Below are positions 45,645 to 57,189 of a stretch of 64,000 bases of DNA, piece by piece (position 1 is the stretch's first letter; every line of letters starts with the position of its first letter). The DNA comes from Lasiosphaeris hirsuta (taxonomy: Eukaryota > Ascomycota > Sordariomycetes > Sordariales > Lasiosphaeriaceae): assembly GCA_030549175.1 (NCBI GenBank), contig JAUKUA010000003.1:5456001-5520000 (forward strand). Reading direction: 5' to 3'. Under the pieces are notes generated by a model that was not told where the DNA came from, made no database searches, and saw nothing but the letters and a program-made list of their open reading frames with translations. The position numbers and the translations under genes were made by a program.

Positions 45645-46901
45645 TTACTCCATAGTACTAACATCCGTCTCCTCGACCCGCCACATAAACCACATGAAGA
45701 GACTACGATATGGCCGAAAATTTTCGCTAATTTCCTCCATCTCCTTCTCGCTCATATACTTCCACTTGCCACCCTTCCCCTTCAGCTTAGCCACATCCCG
45801 CCCGACAAAGGCAGCCATGCCTCGCTGCACGCCGAGATCCCCGAGCGAGAAGACATCCATGCGCTTGAGGGCGAAGCACGCAAACATCTCAACGCTCCAA
45901 CGGCCGAGCCCGCGCACTGCTATCAGCTTCTCTAGGACCTCTTCGTAGGGCGCGTCGGCAAGTAGATGTGCCGAGAGCTCGCCCGATGCGAACTTCTCCG
46001 CGAGGCCCTGGACATACTCGGCCTTGCGCTGCGAGAGACCCGCGGTGCGCAGTGTCTCGATTGGAGTTATGGCCACCTGCGAGGGTTGGGGGAACCGGCG
46101 TCCCGAGCTTATGATTTCTTCCGCCGGCGCGCTAGCGGCGGCGGTGCTTTCCCCGTCGGACTTGCTGAAGAGGGCTACGAAGCGGGCTTTGATAGCCTTG
46201 GCGGCTGCGCCGCTTACTTGCTGCGAGATGATTCCCGAGGCGAGGGCTTCGAAGGGGTCAACTTCCTCGGCCAGGCCCTCGGGCGAGAAGATGTGGCAAT
46301 GATGGGCGTTGACCAGGGTCTTCATGCGCGCGTCGACCTTGATGAGGTGGGCGCAAGCTTCCTCGAGGAGGTTGGCTGTTGTGGTCCTGACGCCCGGGAG
46401 CTTGGATGGCGAGACCGCTGAAGCGAGCTTGGGGTCCACGATGTGTGAGGTTTCTGGGGAGAAGAGGGGGGCGTTGGTTCGGTTTGGGTCGGCTAGACGG
46501 TTCACAGCTGCCGACTTGGGCTTTCGTGGGGGAGTCGAGCCATTCTCCTGGACGCTTTCGGCGGTAAGACTAGCGGACTTGGGCGTTACTGGTGGTTGCG
46601 TGGTATCTTTCCGGGCCCGGCGCCGCGGTGGAGTCACCGGTGCAGACTCAGGCTCCGGGTCTTTCGGCACGGCCTTCCTCTTTCGAGATTTGACGACAGA
46701 GGCTGTCGGAGGTACCAGCTCAACTACCTTTGCAGCTGCGCTTTCGGCTATGGCGGTGAGCCGTGCGGACCTGCGTGACGACATCTGACCAAATCCCCTG
46801 GACAGAATGCTCAGACGAGGTGAGTTGGGGGCGCGACTTCTGATCACTTGATCAAAACAAGCCAAAACCGGTGTTCGCAAAATACGGCCCGGATGAAGCA
46901 T
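45645..46901 (-). CDS. MAG1: DNA-3-methyladenine glycosylase (HhH-GPD, Mag1/AlkA type)
   Basis: Base-excision-repair glycosylase that removes alkylated purines. Single exon, 418 aa. The HhH-GPD core covers about residues 185-400. It includes DPFEALASGIISQQVSGAAA, TLRTAGLSQRKAEYVQGLA, the helix-hairpin-helix LIAVRGLGRWSVEMFACFAL and the catalytic aspartate block DVFSLGDLGVQRG (Asp355 by comparison with AlkA). The first 40 residues are basic, with almost no acidic residues, and look like a mitochondrial presequence (RILRTPVLACFDQVIRS). A second ATG at codon 40 (46784) begins MSSRRSARL and would give a form with nuclear-type basic clusters (KSRKRK, PPRRRARK). The middle is Pro/Thr/Ser-rich. The enzyme call is secure, the dual start an inference. 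Confidence 0.93.
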   Translation of the reverse strand: MLHPGRILRTPVLACFDQVIRSRAPNSPRLSILSRGFGQMSSRRSARLTAIAESAAAKVVELVPPTASVVKSRKRKAVPKDPEPESAPVTPPRRRARKDTTQPPVTPKSASLTAESVQENGSTPPRKPKSAAVNRLADPNRTNAPLFSPETSHIVDPKLASAVSPSKLPGVRTTTANLLEEACAHLIKVDARMKTLVNAHHCHIFSPEGLAEEVDPFEALASGIISQQVSGAAAKAIKARFVALFSKSDGESTAAASAPAEEIISSGRRFPQPSQVAITPIETLRTAGLSQRKAEYVQGLAEKFASGELSAHLLADAPYEEVLEKLIAVRGLGRWSVEMFACFALKRMDVFSLGDLGVQRGMAAFVGRDVAKLKGKGGKWKYMSEKEMEEISENFRPYRSLFMWFMWRVEETDVSTME

Positions 46902-48844
46902 AAACCAGTTGGAATAGCCTGGACTTCGCTAACAGTCTTCAGTGATGGGTCGAGTCTACAAGGGCAATGAATTGAGAGTCAAAGGAAGGCAAGCTTTGAG
47001 TGAGAGCTAACTCGGCATCTTGGGTGTGAGATGAAGAAGTGGCCAGCAAAAATATGACGGAAATGCCACCTGAACAGCCAAATGCTCAGAGCAACATGAG
47101 AATGAAGAGAGGAAAACGGGAAAAAAAGGCTGCCTAGCGCCAGCCGTGGAGGGGCAGATCATCTGAAACGCGCCCATCGAGGTGTCATCACGAGTAGTGT
47201 CGCCTGCTCACGTGCGTGGCTCGGGGTTAATTTCAAAGCAAGTCTAGCACCCCGTATTTCCGGCACTCCCGTCTGATCCGACGAGCCTGTGGTAACTGCT
47301 GCTCGTTTGCGGCATGCAGAGCAGCGGCCCAACCCATGCCAAGACCTTGACGGTGCGAGCGAGAGTGTGAGACGAGGGAGACCCAAACCTCATGGCTGAA
47401 TTGCGAGGAAAGACAGGCTAAAGTTCCAGAACGAGATCATGTAGCGATGCAAATTGAGTTACTGCGAGATAAATATACTTCCACAGCGGACCTCTCAAGG
47501 CCCTAACTTTCCCCTGCAGCTTGATTGCGGCAGATCCAGGGAACTCGGGCTGTTCCAGGATTTGCACGATTTGTTGCCAGGACTTGCAGCGTGAATCCAC
47601 ACGGCTAGCCTTGGTTCGTATGCTTCGCCTGGATCGTCTGGTTTTGTAGCGGACAATTCCTGGAAAAGACACAGCGCGGTTGCAGTCAACTGTGAGATTG
47701 CATTAGTCAAATCGTCGTTTTTGGCTGCTGACGGTTGACGGCTGAGGGATGATGGCGCTTCACAGCAAGGGATGAGCTTCAGCTCCGCTGCCCAGGCAGA
47801 TCACACCTTCAGACTGGGTGAAGAGCCACGGAGCCCATAGGTGTTCAATTGCGTTGCCAAATCCCTCCTACCATCAATTCAACAGCTTGTCCTCGCACCA
47901 GTCAGAGTCTTTCCCCAGTTATCTGCAGCCCTAAGGCGTGAGAACTGAATCCTCAAAAGGCTGACGAAAACCGGAGGTCTAAGCCCATCGCATGGCGAAA
48001 TTGCTCTGTGCCATCCCCCAGCTGAGAGAAAGTACACAGTACCAGGCCTCCACAGTGGACAAAGATGCTGAGGTGAGATGTCCAAGGAGGGGCAGGCTGC
48101 CGAAACCCCTAGATTTAGTTATTTTATGGCTGGGTGAAGCAATAGAAGTGAAGACGAGGTGCCCTGCCGGCAAACTCGGCGCTTCGATATCAATAGGTAG
48201 CATAGGGGCCTGTTGAGGGGGGCGGAATCTCGATGCGCCAGACGATTGCACCCAGTCTAGGTGGTAGTGTACAGATTGCTTACCGTGGTTGAGTTGGTTG
48301 AGCGTGGGCAGCCAGTGCCTCGAAAGTGGGCCCAACCCATCCTGGACCCCCCAATCCCCCAATTCCGGCTGCCCCTGTAGGCCATCCCTGAGACTAAAGG
48401 CAACCTACACTTTTACGGCGCTGCTGGTCTGTTCTGGCCGAATTATCACGCCTGGGCTTGCAGGGCGAGAACGTCGTCAGCTTTCATTCCTTTGACAACC
48501 TTTCAGATTCTCCGACGCGACCGCAACGGTGCACCCGACGAACGTGAGCGAGGACAGGCCGATCCCCCATCTAATTCTCTATTCGGTGCCGCACATCTGG
48601 ATATCGCATCCGACTACCCCTTTCCATCAATTCAGTGTTGAAACCCAGGCGCCACACGAAAATTCTCGCGTTCGGTTCGTGCTTCGCTGTGCCCCCCGAC
48701 ACCCTCCACCGTCCGCGATTCCCCCCCGTTGAGTAGCACCTCGGACACTGCATCGAAGGACAAGCAGGCAGCGAGGCCCTGCTTTGCATCGCCCGTATCA
48801 ATCGACCATCAAGGGTGGTGTTGAGGGCCACCCGAGACTGCACA
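46902..48844. other. Divergent intergenic region MAG1/ANP1
   Basis: A 1.9-kb spacer between divergent starts, containing both promoters and probably a long ANP1 leader. No gene is supported. Confidence 0.5.
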
Positions 48845-50320
48845 ATGCTTCTCCCCAAGGGCGGCGTCAGCTGGAAAGCTGCCAGATCTAGTCTGCCTCC
48901 GACACGGGCGATATGGGTGTTCTTGACCAGGACCAGATTTCTTCTACTTGTCGCTATCGTCGGCGCTATCCTACTATTATGGCGCGGTATCAGCACATCT
49001 GCATCTGAGATGCAAAGGTTCGAGCGCACCTCGCCCGACTGCCTGTCGAGATTGCTGACATGTCACAGTTTTTACTGCTGGGGGCCATCAAAATCTCCAA
49101 TGGAGATGTCACTTAATGAACAGTCAGCCTGGAATGCCCACCTCCAGACGCCCGTAATCTTCAACCACCATGCCCCGATAGTAGTAAACTCTTCGACTAT
49201 CGAGCACGTCAATCTGAACCCGGTCAAGTCAACGACCAATGCCATCCAAAACGAAGAGCGAGTCCTCATCCTCACTCCCCTCAAGGATGCCGCCCACCAT
49301 CTTGCCAAGTACTTTGAGCTAGTCGCCGAGCTGTCATATCCCCACCACTTGATTGACCTGGCTTTCCTTGTCGGCGACTCCAAGGATGAGACCGTTGCCG
49401 TACTCTCCGCCGAGCTCGACCGAATCCAGAACCGTCCGGACAAGATTCCATTCCGAAGCGCCATGGTTATTGAGAAGGATTTTGGCTTCAAGCTCAGCCA
49501 AGACGTCAACGAACGCCACGGCTTCGAGGCCCAAGGACCTCGTCGAAAGGCTATGGGCAGGGCGCGAAACTATCTCTTGGCTACCGCTCTCAAGCCTGAG
49601 CATTCGTGGGTATACTGGAGAGACGTGGATATCCAGGACAGCCCCACCAAGATTCTCGAGGATTTCATTGCCCACGACCGTGATATTCTCGTTCCCAGTA
49701 AGAAAATCAAAGAGCATTTCTGGCGGACTCGTGCTAATTAACACCTATTAGACATCTGGTTCCATCGCTACCAGGACGGTCGTGATATTGAGGGAAGATG
49801 TAGGTTTCACTTCTCGCAATGCATATAACCTTTGCTAATCGTTTCGTAGTTGACTACAACTCCTGGGTCGAGTCTCCCAAGGGTCTGAAGCTGGCTGCTA
49901 GCCTTGACAAGGACACTGTTCTGGCAGAGGGTATGTAAAGTGTAGTTTTTCGCATCTGAACTTGGCTGACATGCCCTCCTTTTAGGCTACCGCCAATTTG
50001 ATACTGGGCGAACTCACATGGCGAGGCTGGGTGACTGGCGTGATGACAAGGACGAGGAAATCGCTCTTGACGGCATTGGTGGCGTGAACATTCTTGTCAA
50101 GGCGGATGTGCACCGATCAGGTCAGTAACGATCACTCGGAGTCTTCAAGTCCTCAACTAACGCTGCTTTAGGAATTAACTTCCCGTGCTACGCCTTTGAG
50201 AACCAGGCAGAGACTGAGGGCTTCGCCAAGATGGCCAAGCGGGCCGGCTATGAAGTGTACGGCCTGCCTAATTATGTCGTCTGGCACATTGACACGGACG
50301 AGAAGGGCGGCAACGCCTAA
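48845..50320 (+). CDS. ANP1: Golgi mannan polymerase subunit Anp1 (GT62)
   Basis: Type II Golgi membrane mannosyltransferase of the Mnn9/Anp1/Van1 family, which extends the N-glycan outer chain in the M-Pol complexes. Exons 48845-49697, 49752-49799, 49850-49930, 49986-50120 and 50172-50320 give 421 aa from the ATG at 48845. A short cytosolic tail precedes the anchor helix RFLLLVAIVGAILLLW. The luminal GT62 domain has NEERVLILTPLKDAAHHL, LIDLAFLVGDSKDET, a DXD-type VYWRDVDIQDSP, GRTHMARLGDWRDD, GIGGVNILVKADVHRSGINFP and the closing VVWHIDTDEKGGN. Inside the first exon, 49018-49068 is a stop-free 51-nt stretch bounded by GT and AG with a GCTGAC branch motif. If it is spliced out, the protein is 404 aa and reads SEMQSFYCWGPSK. 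Confidence 0.91.
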
Positions 50321-51540
50321 AATTCAAGCAACCGACTTGGTTACCATTGCGCCCTCTTTTCTTTTGGCTCCGGCACTAGGGATGTTTTATTTTGTCGATT
50401 ATCATAAATCGGAATACTGCGCGGAAAGGAACGCAGTTCATTGTACGAAAACCCACGACACACATACCAGATCATCCATGTTTCGCCACCTTAAGACCGG
50501 CGTTTGGGGAGGGAATGGGGCGGGATCTATTTCTCCATTTGTTTACACTACGAGCATATCACACCAACCATTCACCATTCGAGGATACCAAACCCTTTAC
50601 CATTTTCTATCTGCCAGCCGCTCGTGCCACCGGGGCTCTCCTCGATATCCATTGTCACTAACTTGTCGCCCCGGCGTTTCGGGTTGGATTTCATTCATCG
50701 TCACTGCACGGCCTTGACTTTCAAATCTCCAGCCTTTACCCTCTCCATGTTTGATGCTTTTTCTCCTGACTGGAGAGAGTGGTGTTTTGGTGCTCGCGTA
50801 TATGGGTCTTGGTTAGGGGATGGGATGTGCGTCCCGGGAGGTTAAGATGGCAGGGCACTTGTACGAACCGAGGTTCGGTGGGGCTTTATTGGGTTTGCTG
50901 CGAAGCTGACGCAGCTTATCACTGCGCTGGACCATGTGTTCTACGGAATAGATAGGGCCGGACTGACACTGAAGACTGAATGGGGAGCTGTTCACAGCGT
51001 AACGTGGTTACTGGAACTCAGACATTGTGGACAGTGGGTGCTCAGGAGAGTAATATATACAGCTTGTTCTGTTTTTAGGCATAGAAGGGAAGGCGCGTGA
51101 GTGTTGAAAATATTTGTTTCTTTCAGTGTAGGATATTTGTTGCATTCAACAATCTTGGTTCTGCTGCATGGGGTTTTATCGTGATTAACGAGGTGTGTGT
51201 GGGCTTGCCCTGCAATAGTGAGAACCAGCAGGTGGAACAGACATCCTGACACCGCAACGCCACGCTAACACTTTGGGTCGCAGTGAAAATAAGTATATAG
51301 AATGGGCGAGTGGGTCTCTGATCAATTCAACAAACAAGAGTCTAGTCTATGTACACACCTAGTTGCCCCTCTTCATCAACGGTGGTAACTCCTTTTCCCG
51401 TAGAGGCTGGTATCCATGTGCCCTGCCAGTACACCCCCTGTAATGTAACAAATACTGACTCCTGGACCAAGACTGCTGTCTGCCCGCCATCGCAACGCTT
51501 GCTCGTCTGCCTAGCTCCCCGCAATCGACTCGGATATCAC
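50321..51540. other. Intergenic gap between convergent ANP1 and QCR7
   Basis: About 1.2 kb of 3' flanks. No gene is supported. Confidence 0.5.
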
Positions 51541-52023
51541 TTAGTGCTTCTTGGTGATGGTCAGGGTGTCGAGGTTTGCCTTCTCCGCGATCTCGGCCTC
51601 GATCTGGTGGATAAGCGGGATCAGATATGGAGAGTCCTCCTCAGGCTTCGTCCATTCCGTCTTGGGTAGAATCTTGTGCTGCACGCTGAGCTGCACGGCG
51701 CGGCGGATGCGGTAGACGCGGTCGTACGACTCCCTCTCGGGCAGGCGCTTAATGGCGGCCAGGACGGTCTCGTTCTCTTCGGAGATCAGGTCGTCGGCGC
51801 TAGGGAGGCACTTGGTTAGTGGCTGCTGCTGCTGGTGGGGGCGAGGTTGTCGAGATCAATTGCCCCGGCAATGGGTGACCCGGGCGACCGGTCGTGGGTG
51901 TACTTACCGGAGGCCGAGCTGGCGGTAGCCGGCGGCAGAGCTGTACCAGCTGGCGAGGGGCTTCACCAGCTTCGTGAGCCAGGGCCGCGCGAGGATGAAG
52001 GGGGCGAGGGATGGGGCAGACAT
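51541..52023 (-). CDS. QCR7: Cytochrome bc1 complex subunit 7
   Basis: Matrix-side subunit of respiratory complex III, contacting cytochrome b. Two exons, minus strand (51908-52023, 51541-51799), give 124 aa, matching the usual 120-130. The spliced protein reads MSAPSLAPFILARPWLTKLV, then SWYSSAAGYRQLGLRADDLI, SEENETVLAAIKRLPERESY, DRVYRIRRAVQLS and LPKTEWTKPEEDSPYLIPL. These are hallmarks of the UQCRB/QCR7 family. Too short and split for a simple frame search, it was recovered by joining a GTAAGT donor to a CCTAG acceptor with phase kept. It is one of two complex III subunits in the window, the other being QCR8. Confidence 0.95.
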
Positions 52024-53076
52024 GGCGAGTAATTGACTTGGTTTGGAGAAGTTGCGAGCTTCGCTGAGGTTGTCGTCGTTCGTGGTTTGAGCGCCTCAAA
52101 TTGCCGCGAAAACAGTCTATGTTCAGAGCTCGACCGAAAAATCCGTAGATGCCTGAGGCATAAAGTTGCCAACGGGTACGACGCGTGGGCCAGCTGATGG
52201 TAAGGCGCTAAGGCGCCAATGAGGTAATGGGCCGCTGTAGTACGCAGTAAGGCCCAGAATCCGGACGCCGCTGACAGTCGCTGCTTTGGGTGTTATCGAC
52301 TGCGTAATAATGCCGACTGACTGCTGGTTGGTGATAGCACTACGGACAAGTTCAAGTTTGTCCAGGTGCAAGATTATACTTTCGCGCCGACATCACACCT
52401 AGAATGGCAAGCCATCTCATAGCTACATCCCACAATTGCCAAAGGACATTGAATCCAGCCTCCTTTCTTGAACAACTTCCAAGCGAAGCCAGCCGGATGC
52501 ACCTCGGTATCTCTTTCACCAAAAAACCTGTGGCCGACAATTGCGCATGACTTGGTCCCTCCAGTGACATAATCGGCACCTGCTAGCGAATGAACTGGCC
52601 GACAGCTGGATCTCGCGCTACCGACAAACAGCTGCAATCCCACGCGAGCCGCCAAGAGCATTTTCCTTTCAAGATCCTCCCCCATCCCACCTTCGCAAGC
52701 TACGATCTTTCTCTCATCTGCTTGCCCGCACAATTCTAGCATCTGAACGACCCAGAGGCTGAGCCGCCTCTCGCCCCGGTCCCCGAACAATTCCAAACAA
52801 CAGCAAAATACATGATCAGTGACAGTTGCTAGGAGCAGTCACGGCCTCGGGCCTTGCGCGGGATCTTTCCCCGCACACCGGGTCGATAGGTAGGCATTCC
52901 GCAGACGGCCCTAGCATTTTCGGCTCAACCTGCGGACTTCGTCGTGGCAGGATCAAGACAACTGCCGGTGCTGCGGTATAGCAACCCACACGACCCGGAT
53001 CTCCCGGGGTCTCTGAGATCCGACAGAGACCCCTCGCGCGCCGCCCAAGACGAACAACCTCCCAGCTGAGGACGGC
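52024..53076. other. Divergent intergenic region QCR7 / NAD+ carrier
   Basis: A 1.05-kb spacer with both promoters. No gene is seen. Confidence 0.5.
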
Positions 53077-54481
53077 ATGTCTCATAACGAACCCCAGCTT
53101 GCTTCGCCTGGACAGTCTACACCTGCCCTACCCGCGGAATATGGGCCGGCTTTACCCCAGTCTCAACCACGGTATTCTCCTCGAACAAGGGAGCTCCCGA
53201 AAACGGGCGCAGTGCCACCCCCGAGAACGGTAGTCGGTGCGATGCAGGACCCGGGCCAGCTCACACGGGTAGAGCGATGGGCACTCAATGCCTCACCATC
53301 CCAGTTCAATGCGCTGTCAGGAGCGGTCGGTGGCTTCACATCGGGCATCGTCACATGCCCGCTCGACGTCATCAAGACCAAGCTGCAAGCCCAGGGTGGC
53401 TTTGCTGCCATGCAAAAGGCTAGGGGCGTGAGCCACGTCAGGGTCTACAAGGGCTTAGTAGGGACTGCAAGTGTGATATGGAGGGAAGAGGGCATTCGCG
53501 GCATGTATAGGGGTCTCGGGCCGATAATAATGGGATACCTGCCGACATGGGCAGTGTGGTTCACCGTCTACAACAAGAGCAAGATATGGATGGCCGAGTA
53601 TCAAAGTAAGTACTATGAACCCGGGTATGTCAAGTGGGACCTTGACCGCTGACACTGCGGCTCCAGCAAATACATTTGCGATAAACTTTTGGTCGTCCAT
53701 CATAGCTGGTGCCAGTAGCACCATTGCCACGAATCCAATATGGGTCATCAAGACTAGGTTGATGTCACAGACGCCGCACCACGACAGGCCTCGATTTTCG
53801 TATCATCCAAAGGGTGGCAATACGCCGACATCTCGGCCAACGCTCCATGCTCCATGGCATTACAGGTCAACGTTGGACGCAGCACGGAAAATGTATACCA
53901 CCGAGGGCATCTTTTCATTTTATTCTGGACTTACGCCGGCCCTCCTCGGTCTCACACACGTTGCTGTCCAATTCCCTGCTTATGAGTGGCTTAAGATGAA
54001 GTTTACCGGCAGAGGAATGGGGGCAGCGCCTGTGGATGGTCAAGACGACAAATCCCATTGGCTCGGAATTCTTTCTGCCTCGATCCTGTCAAAGATCATG
54101 GCCAGCAGCGCGACATACCCACATGAAGTTATTCGCACAAGGTTACAAACCCAGAGGCGGCCGATTCCGGGCCAGGAATACATGCAGGGATTTGGGGGGG
54201 CGGCACCCGACCCCGCCTCTGGGGTTACAAACAGCGCTTCAAAACAACACATCCCCAAGTACCGGGGGATATACAACACGTTCCACACCATCCTGCGAGA
54301 GGAAGGATGGAGGGCTTTCTATGCCGGCATGGGCACCAACATGATGCGAGCGGTGCCGGCGGCCACTGTCACAATGCTCACATATGAGTATGTGATGCGC
54401 CAGCTCAACGATGCGCAAAAACATGCCCAGCAGAAGCTGCTTGCACAACAAACAGCAGAGCCCCAGCCTTTGGGCAGCTAG
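53077..54481 (+). CDS. YIA6: Mitochondrial NAD+ carrier (Ndt1/Yia6 type)
   Basis: Inner-membrane transporter of the SLC25 family that imports NAD+ into mitochondria. Two exons (53077-53605, 53667-54481) give 447 aa. About 75 hydrophilic Pro-rich residues precede the carrier core. Three repeats carry the carrier signatures PLDVIKTKLQ, NPIWVIKTRL and YPHEVIRTRLQ. Trp instead of an acid in the second signature is typical of the NAD+, pyrimidine and folate/FAD carrier branch. The blocks GIRGMYRGLGPIIMGYLPTW and GIFSFYSGLTPALLGLTHVA complete repeats 1 and 2. An insert (about 375-395, GGAAPDPASGVTNSASKQ) sits within repeat 3. A pyrimidine carrier (Rim2) is the main alternative, but its first repeats differ. 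Confidence 0.88.
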
Positions 54482-56123
54482 GGGGCATATGCGAGGTCAT
54501 GAGTCAATTTATCATTAGAAAGCCGATGCGAATCGAACTGTCGAGACTGGCACGCATCGGCAGTACTACCAAGGTAGCCTCAGTCTTCGCTTGGTCCTAG
54601 TACAGACATGGCTAGGTGGCGAGCGGCAAAGATAGAGTGTCGGATGGGTTTGGAGGTTGGGCAAAACCTTTCGAGTGTCTATGTTGCGATACCCCGGGGA
54701 TTTGAAAGGTGTGCGATGTGTAGCATCTATGCCACTGTGGTTAGCGGGGCACTATGCAACGAGAAGCATATCATAAGAGTAACTTGTCAGGAACACCCGC
54801 AGGGAGTCTTGGCGTTTCACCGCATGGTTTTTCTTGTTGGAGCTACGGTATGAGTAAATCAACCCGGATCATTCGCATTTCATGGACATCATTTGCTGGG
54901 TCAGCATGACACAAATGCATACAAGTTCATACATGGGGCGGTGCTTGGGTTAGCAGGGGTCGGGTCGGGATGGAAAGGGTTTGGTATCTGATCAGGCGAA
55001 TGTACATAGCGGTAGTGATGTATTCACAGACGGGATAGAGAATTTAAAACGTCAAAATTATGATGGGTAGAGCGAAGAGATGTTCAACTGGCGGAGGACT
55101 AGCGACTAGCGACACCTATTTTATGGTTGACGCTGATGTTGCGTTTGACCATTTCCAGAGCCCAGTGGTGAGAGTAGCAATGCTCAAAAAAGAAAAATCA
55201 TTTCATCCATGAGTCTTCCGAAAACACAACTGCTGAAAGTTATGAGACATAATAATGTGAATCCAGCAATCCAAGAGCTTGTTGATATCCGCCTAGTCTT
55301 GGCATTCCTGAAGCTTGGACAGGTAATCCCGTCAGACCACTTGCACGCTCTTCCAACGCAACCTCTCAAACCAGCACGGAATCGGCATGGCGAAAGGCAA
55401 CATCAATCCACGGGTGAGTACATACGCCATGATTATTGAGCGGTAGATTTTGTGAATATATTGACGCCGAATTGCATATTAGACAGTGGTTGCGCCGCTG
55501 GCGGCGTTCACTATGGCTTGCGTCCTGTTTGCGTGAGCGCTCACATTGAACCTCCCATATCAACCCCGTTTGCTGATTGGCGATTTCTAGATACACACGC
55601 TCATCGATTCAGGCTGCCAAGTTAAATGCGGTCAGTTTGTCCGCTCGTCGCAGTCTCGCATGACCGCGCCCGGCTACTCTGGGGTTTGCAGTGGGTGTGC
55701 TGATGATCCTGGACCTTTGTAGAAGATTCATCGCGATGCTGAGAAACAGAATACAGCCGTGAGGAGAGGCGAGAATGATAAATGATGGGGCACAATGGAT
55801 AGGAGAGGAGAGATCATCCAGCAAGTTTTAATTTCGCAAAGACTTGAAAGAGCACAGACATGGACTATCATCGGAATATCTGCGCTTGAACGCATCGACC
55901 GTACGGCCGGTATGATATCAGACACGGGTGCATATATAGCCAGAGAGGTCAAAACATATCAAATCATTGCTGCCTACTTGCATAAATCAGATCGCGCATG
56001 ACACATACATTTACACGGCTGCGTCCAGAGAGACCCCGGCCAGGTATCCAACCCACCTCTTTCCAATACACGAATCCAGAAACAGCTCGAACAAGCAAAT
56101 CACCACCGTACCCCATGATCAAC
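54482..56123. other. Intergenic gap between convergent carrier and DOT5-like gene
   Basis: About 1.6 kb of 3' flanks. Short open frames only; no gene is supported. Confidence 0.5.
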
Positions 56124-57189
56124 TTACTCGTCCTTCTTCTCGCCATCCTTCTCCTCTGCCTTGGCATCCCCGTTGGGCGCATCCTTCTCCTTTTCAGCCA
56201 CATCCTCCTCAACCTTCTCAGCAGCCTCCTCAGCAGCCTCCTCAGCAGCCGGCTTCTCGTCGACCTGCTCAAGTGGCTCTCCGGCACCGCCCTCCTCCAG
56301 CTCGGCAACGAGCTTCTTGACAACCGAGACGGTGGCCTCGGGCCCGCCAGCCTCGGCCGCTAGGACCTTACCAGCCTTGTCGACGACGAAGACGCCGCGG
56401 GTGGTGCCCTTGGGGGCTTTCTTGAGGCCGATGGCGCCGATAAGGGTGGCGCTGGGGTCGCACAGGAGCGGGTACGGCAGCTTCTGCTTGTCCTTGAAGG
56501 TCGTGTTGGCCTTGGGCGAGTCGGTCGACAGCCCGTAGATGGCCAGCCCGCCCGCCGTCAGCGGGGCGTACGAGTCCCGGAAGAGGCAGGCTTGGCGGGT
56601 GCCTGAGGGAGGTTAGTTCAAGGGAGGGTGAGAGAAGGATGTGGAAAATGTGAAATGGTGGAGGTAAGGGGTCAGAGTATGAGATGCCGCCGGTAGCAAG
56701 CAGGGGGAAACTCGAAAATGGTGACTAAGCGGCACAGTGGGCCGTGGGTGCATCGCAAATTTGTAGTGGTGATGAAAAGGCTGTGAGGTGTCTTGCGCTC
56801 TACTTACATCCAGGAGTCGAGGCCTTCGGGTAGGTGAACAGCACGACGCCAGCCTTGCTCTCCTCAACGAGGGCCTGCAGGGTAGTTTTGGTGCCGTCAT
56901 TGGTCTCGATCTCGCCGCCGAAGCCATCGAGCGAGATGAGGTCGCCCACCTCGGGCTTACCACCGGCACCAGGCTTGGCGCTGGCACCGTTAGCGACGGC
57001 AGCGGGAGCAGCAGCAGCAGCAGCAGCAGGTGTAGCTTTGGCCGGGCGCCCTCGTGGCTTGACGGCCTCCTTGACTTTGGAAACAGCCTCCTTGGCCTTG
57101 GCGACCTTCGAGACTTTGGTCTGTTTCTTTGCAGGCGGCTCCGGGGGAGGAGCGGGCGGCGCCTTGCGCTTGCGAAGCTCGACGGGCAT
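56124..57189 (-). CDS. DOT5: Nuclear peroxiredoxin, PrxQ/Bcp class (Dot5-like)
   Basis: Thiol peroxidase that reduces hydroperoxides; yeast Dot5 is nuclear. Two exons, minus strand (56808-57189, 56124-56602), give 286 aa. The Lys/Pro/Ala-rich N-terminus (MPVELRKRKAPPAPPPEPPAKK) and the GRPAK motif suggest nuclear and DNA association, AT-hook-like. The peroxidatic site reads [20 protein letters not shown]: Cys128 is the peroxidatic and Cys133 the likely resolving residue, five apart as in PrxQ/Bcp. The intron splits the Cys128 codon (T|GC). LLCDPSATLIGAIGLKK and TTRGVFVVDKAGKV follow. The C-terminus adds a fungal-specific acidic Ala/Glu repeat (AAEEAAEEAAEEAAEK) and a charged tail absent from compact Bcp proteins. 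An ATG 24 nt upstream (57213) is a weaker alternative start. Confidence 0.9.
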
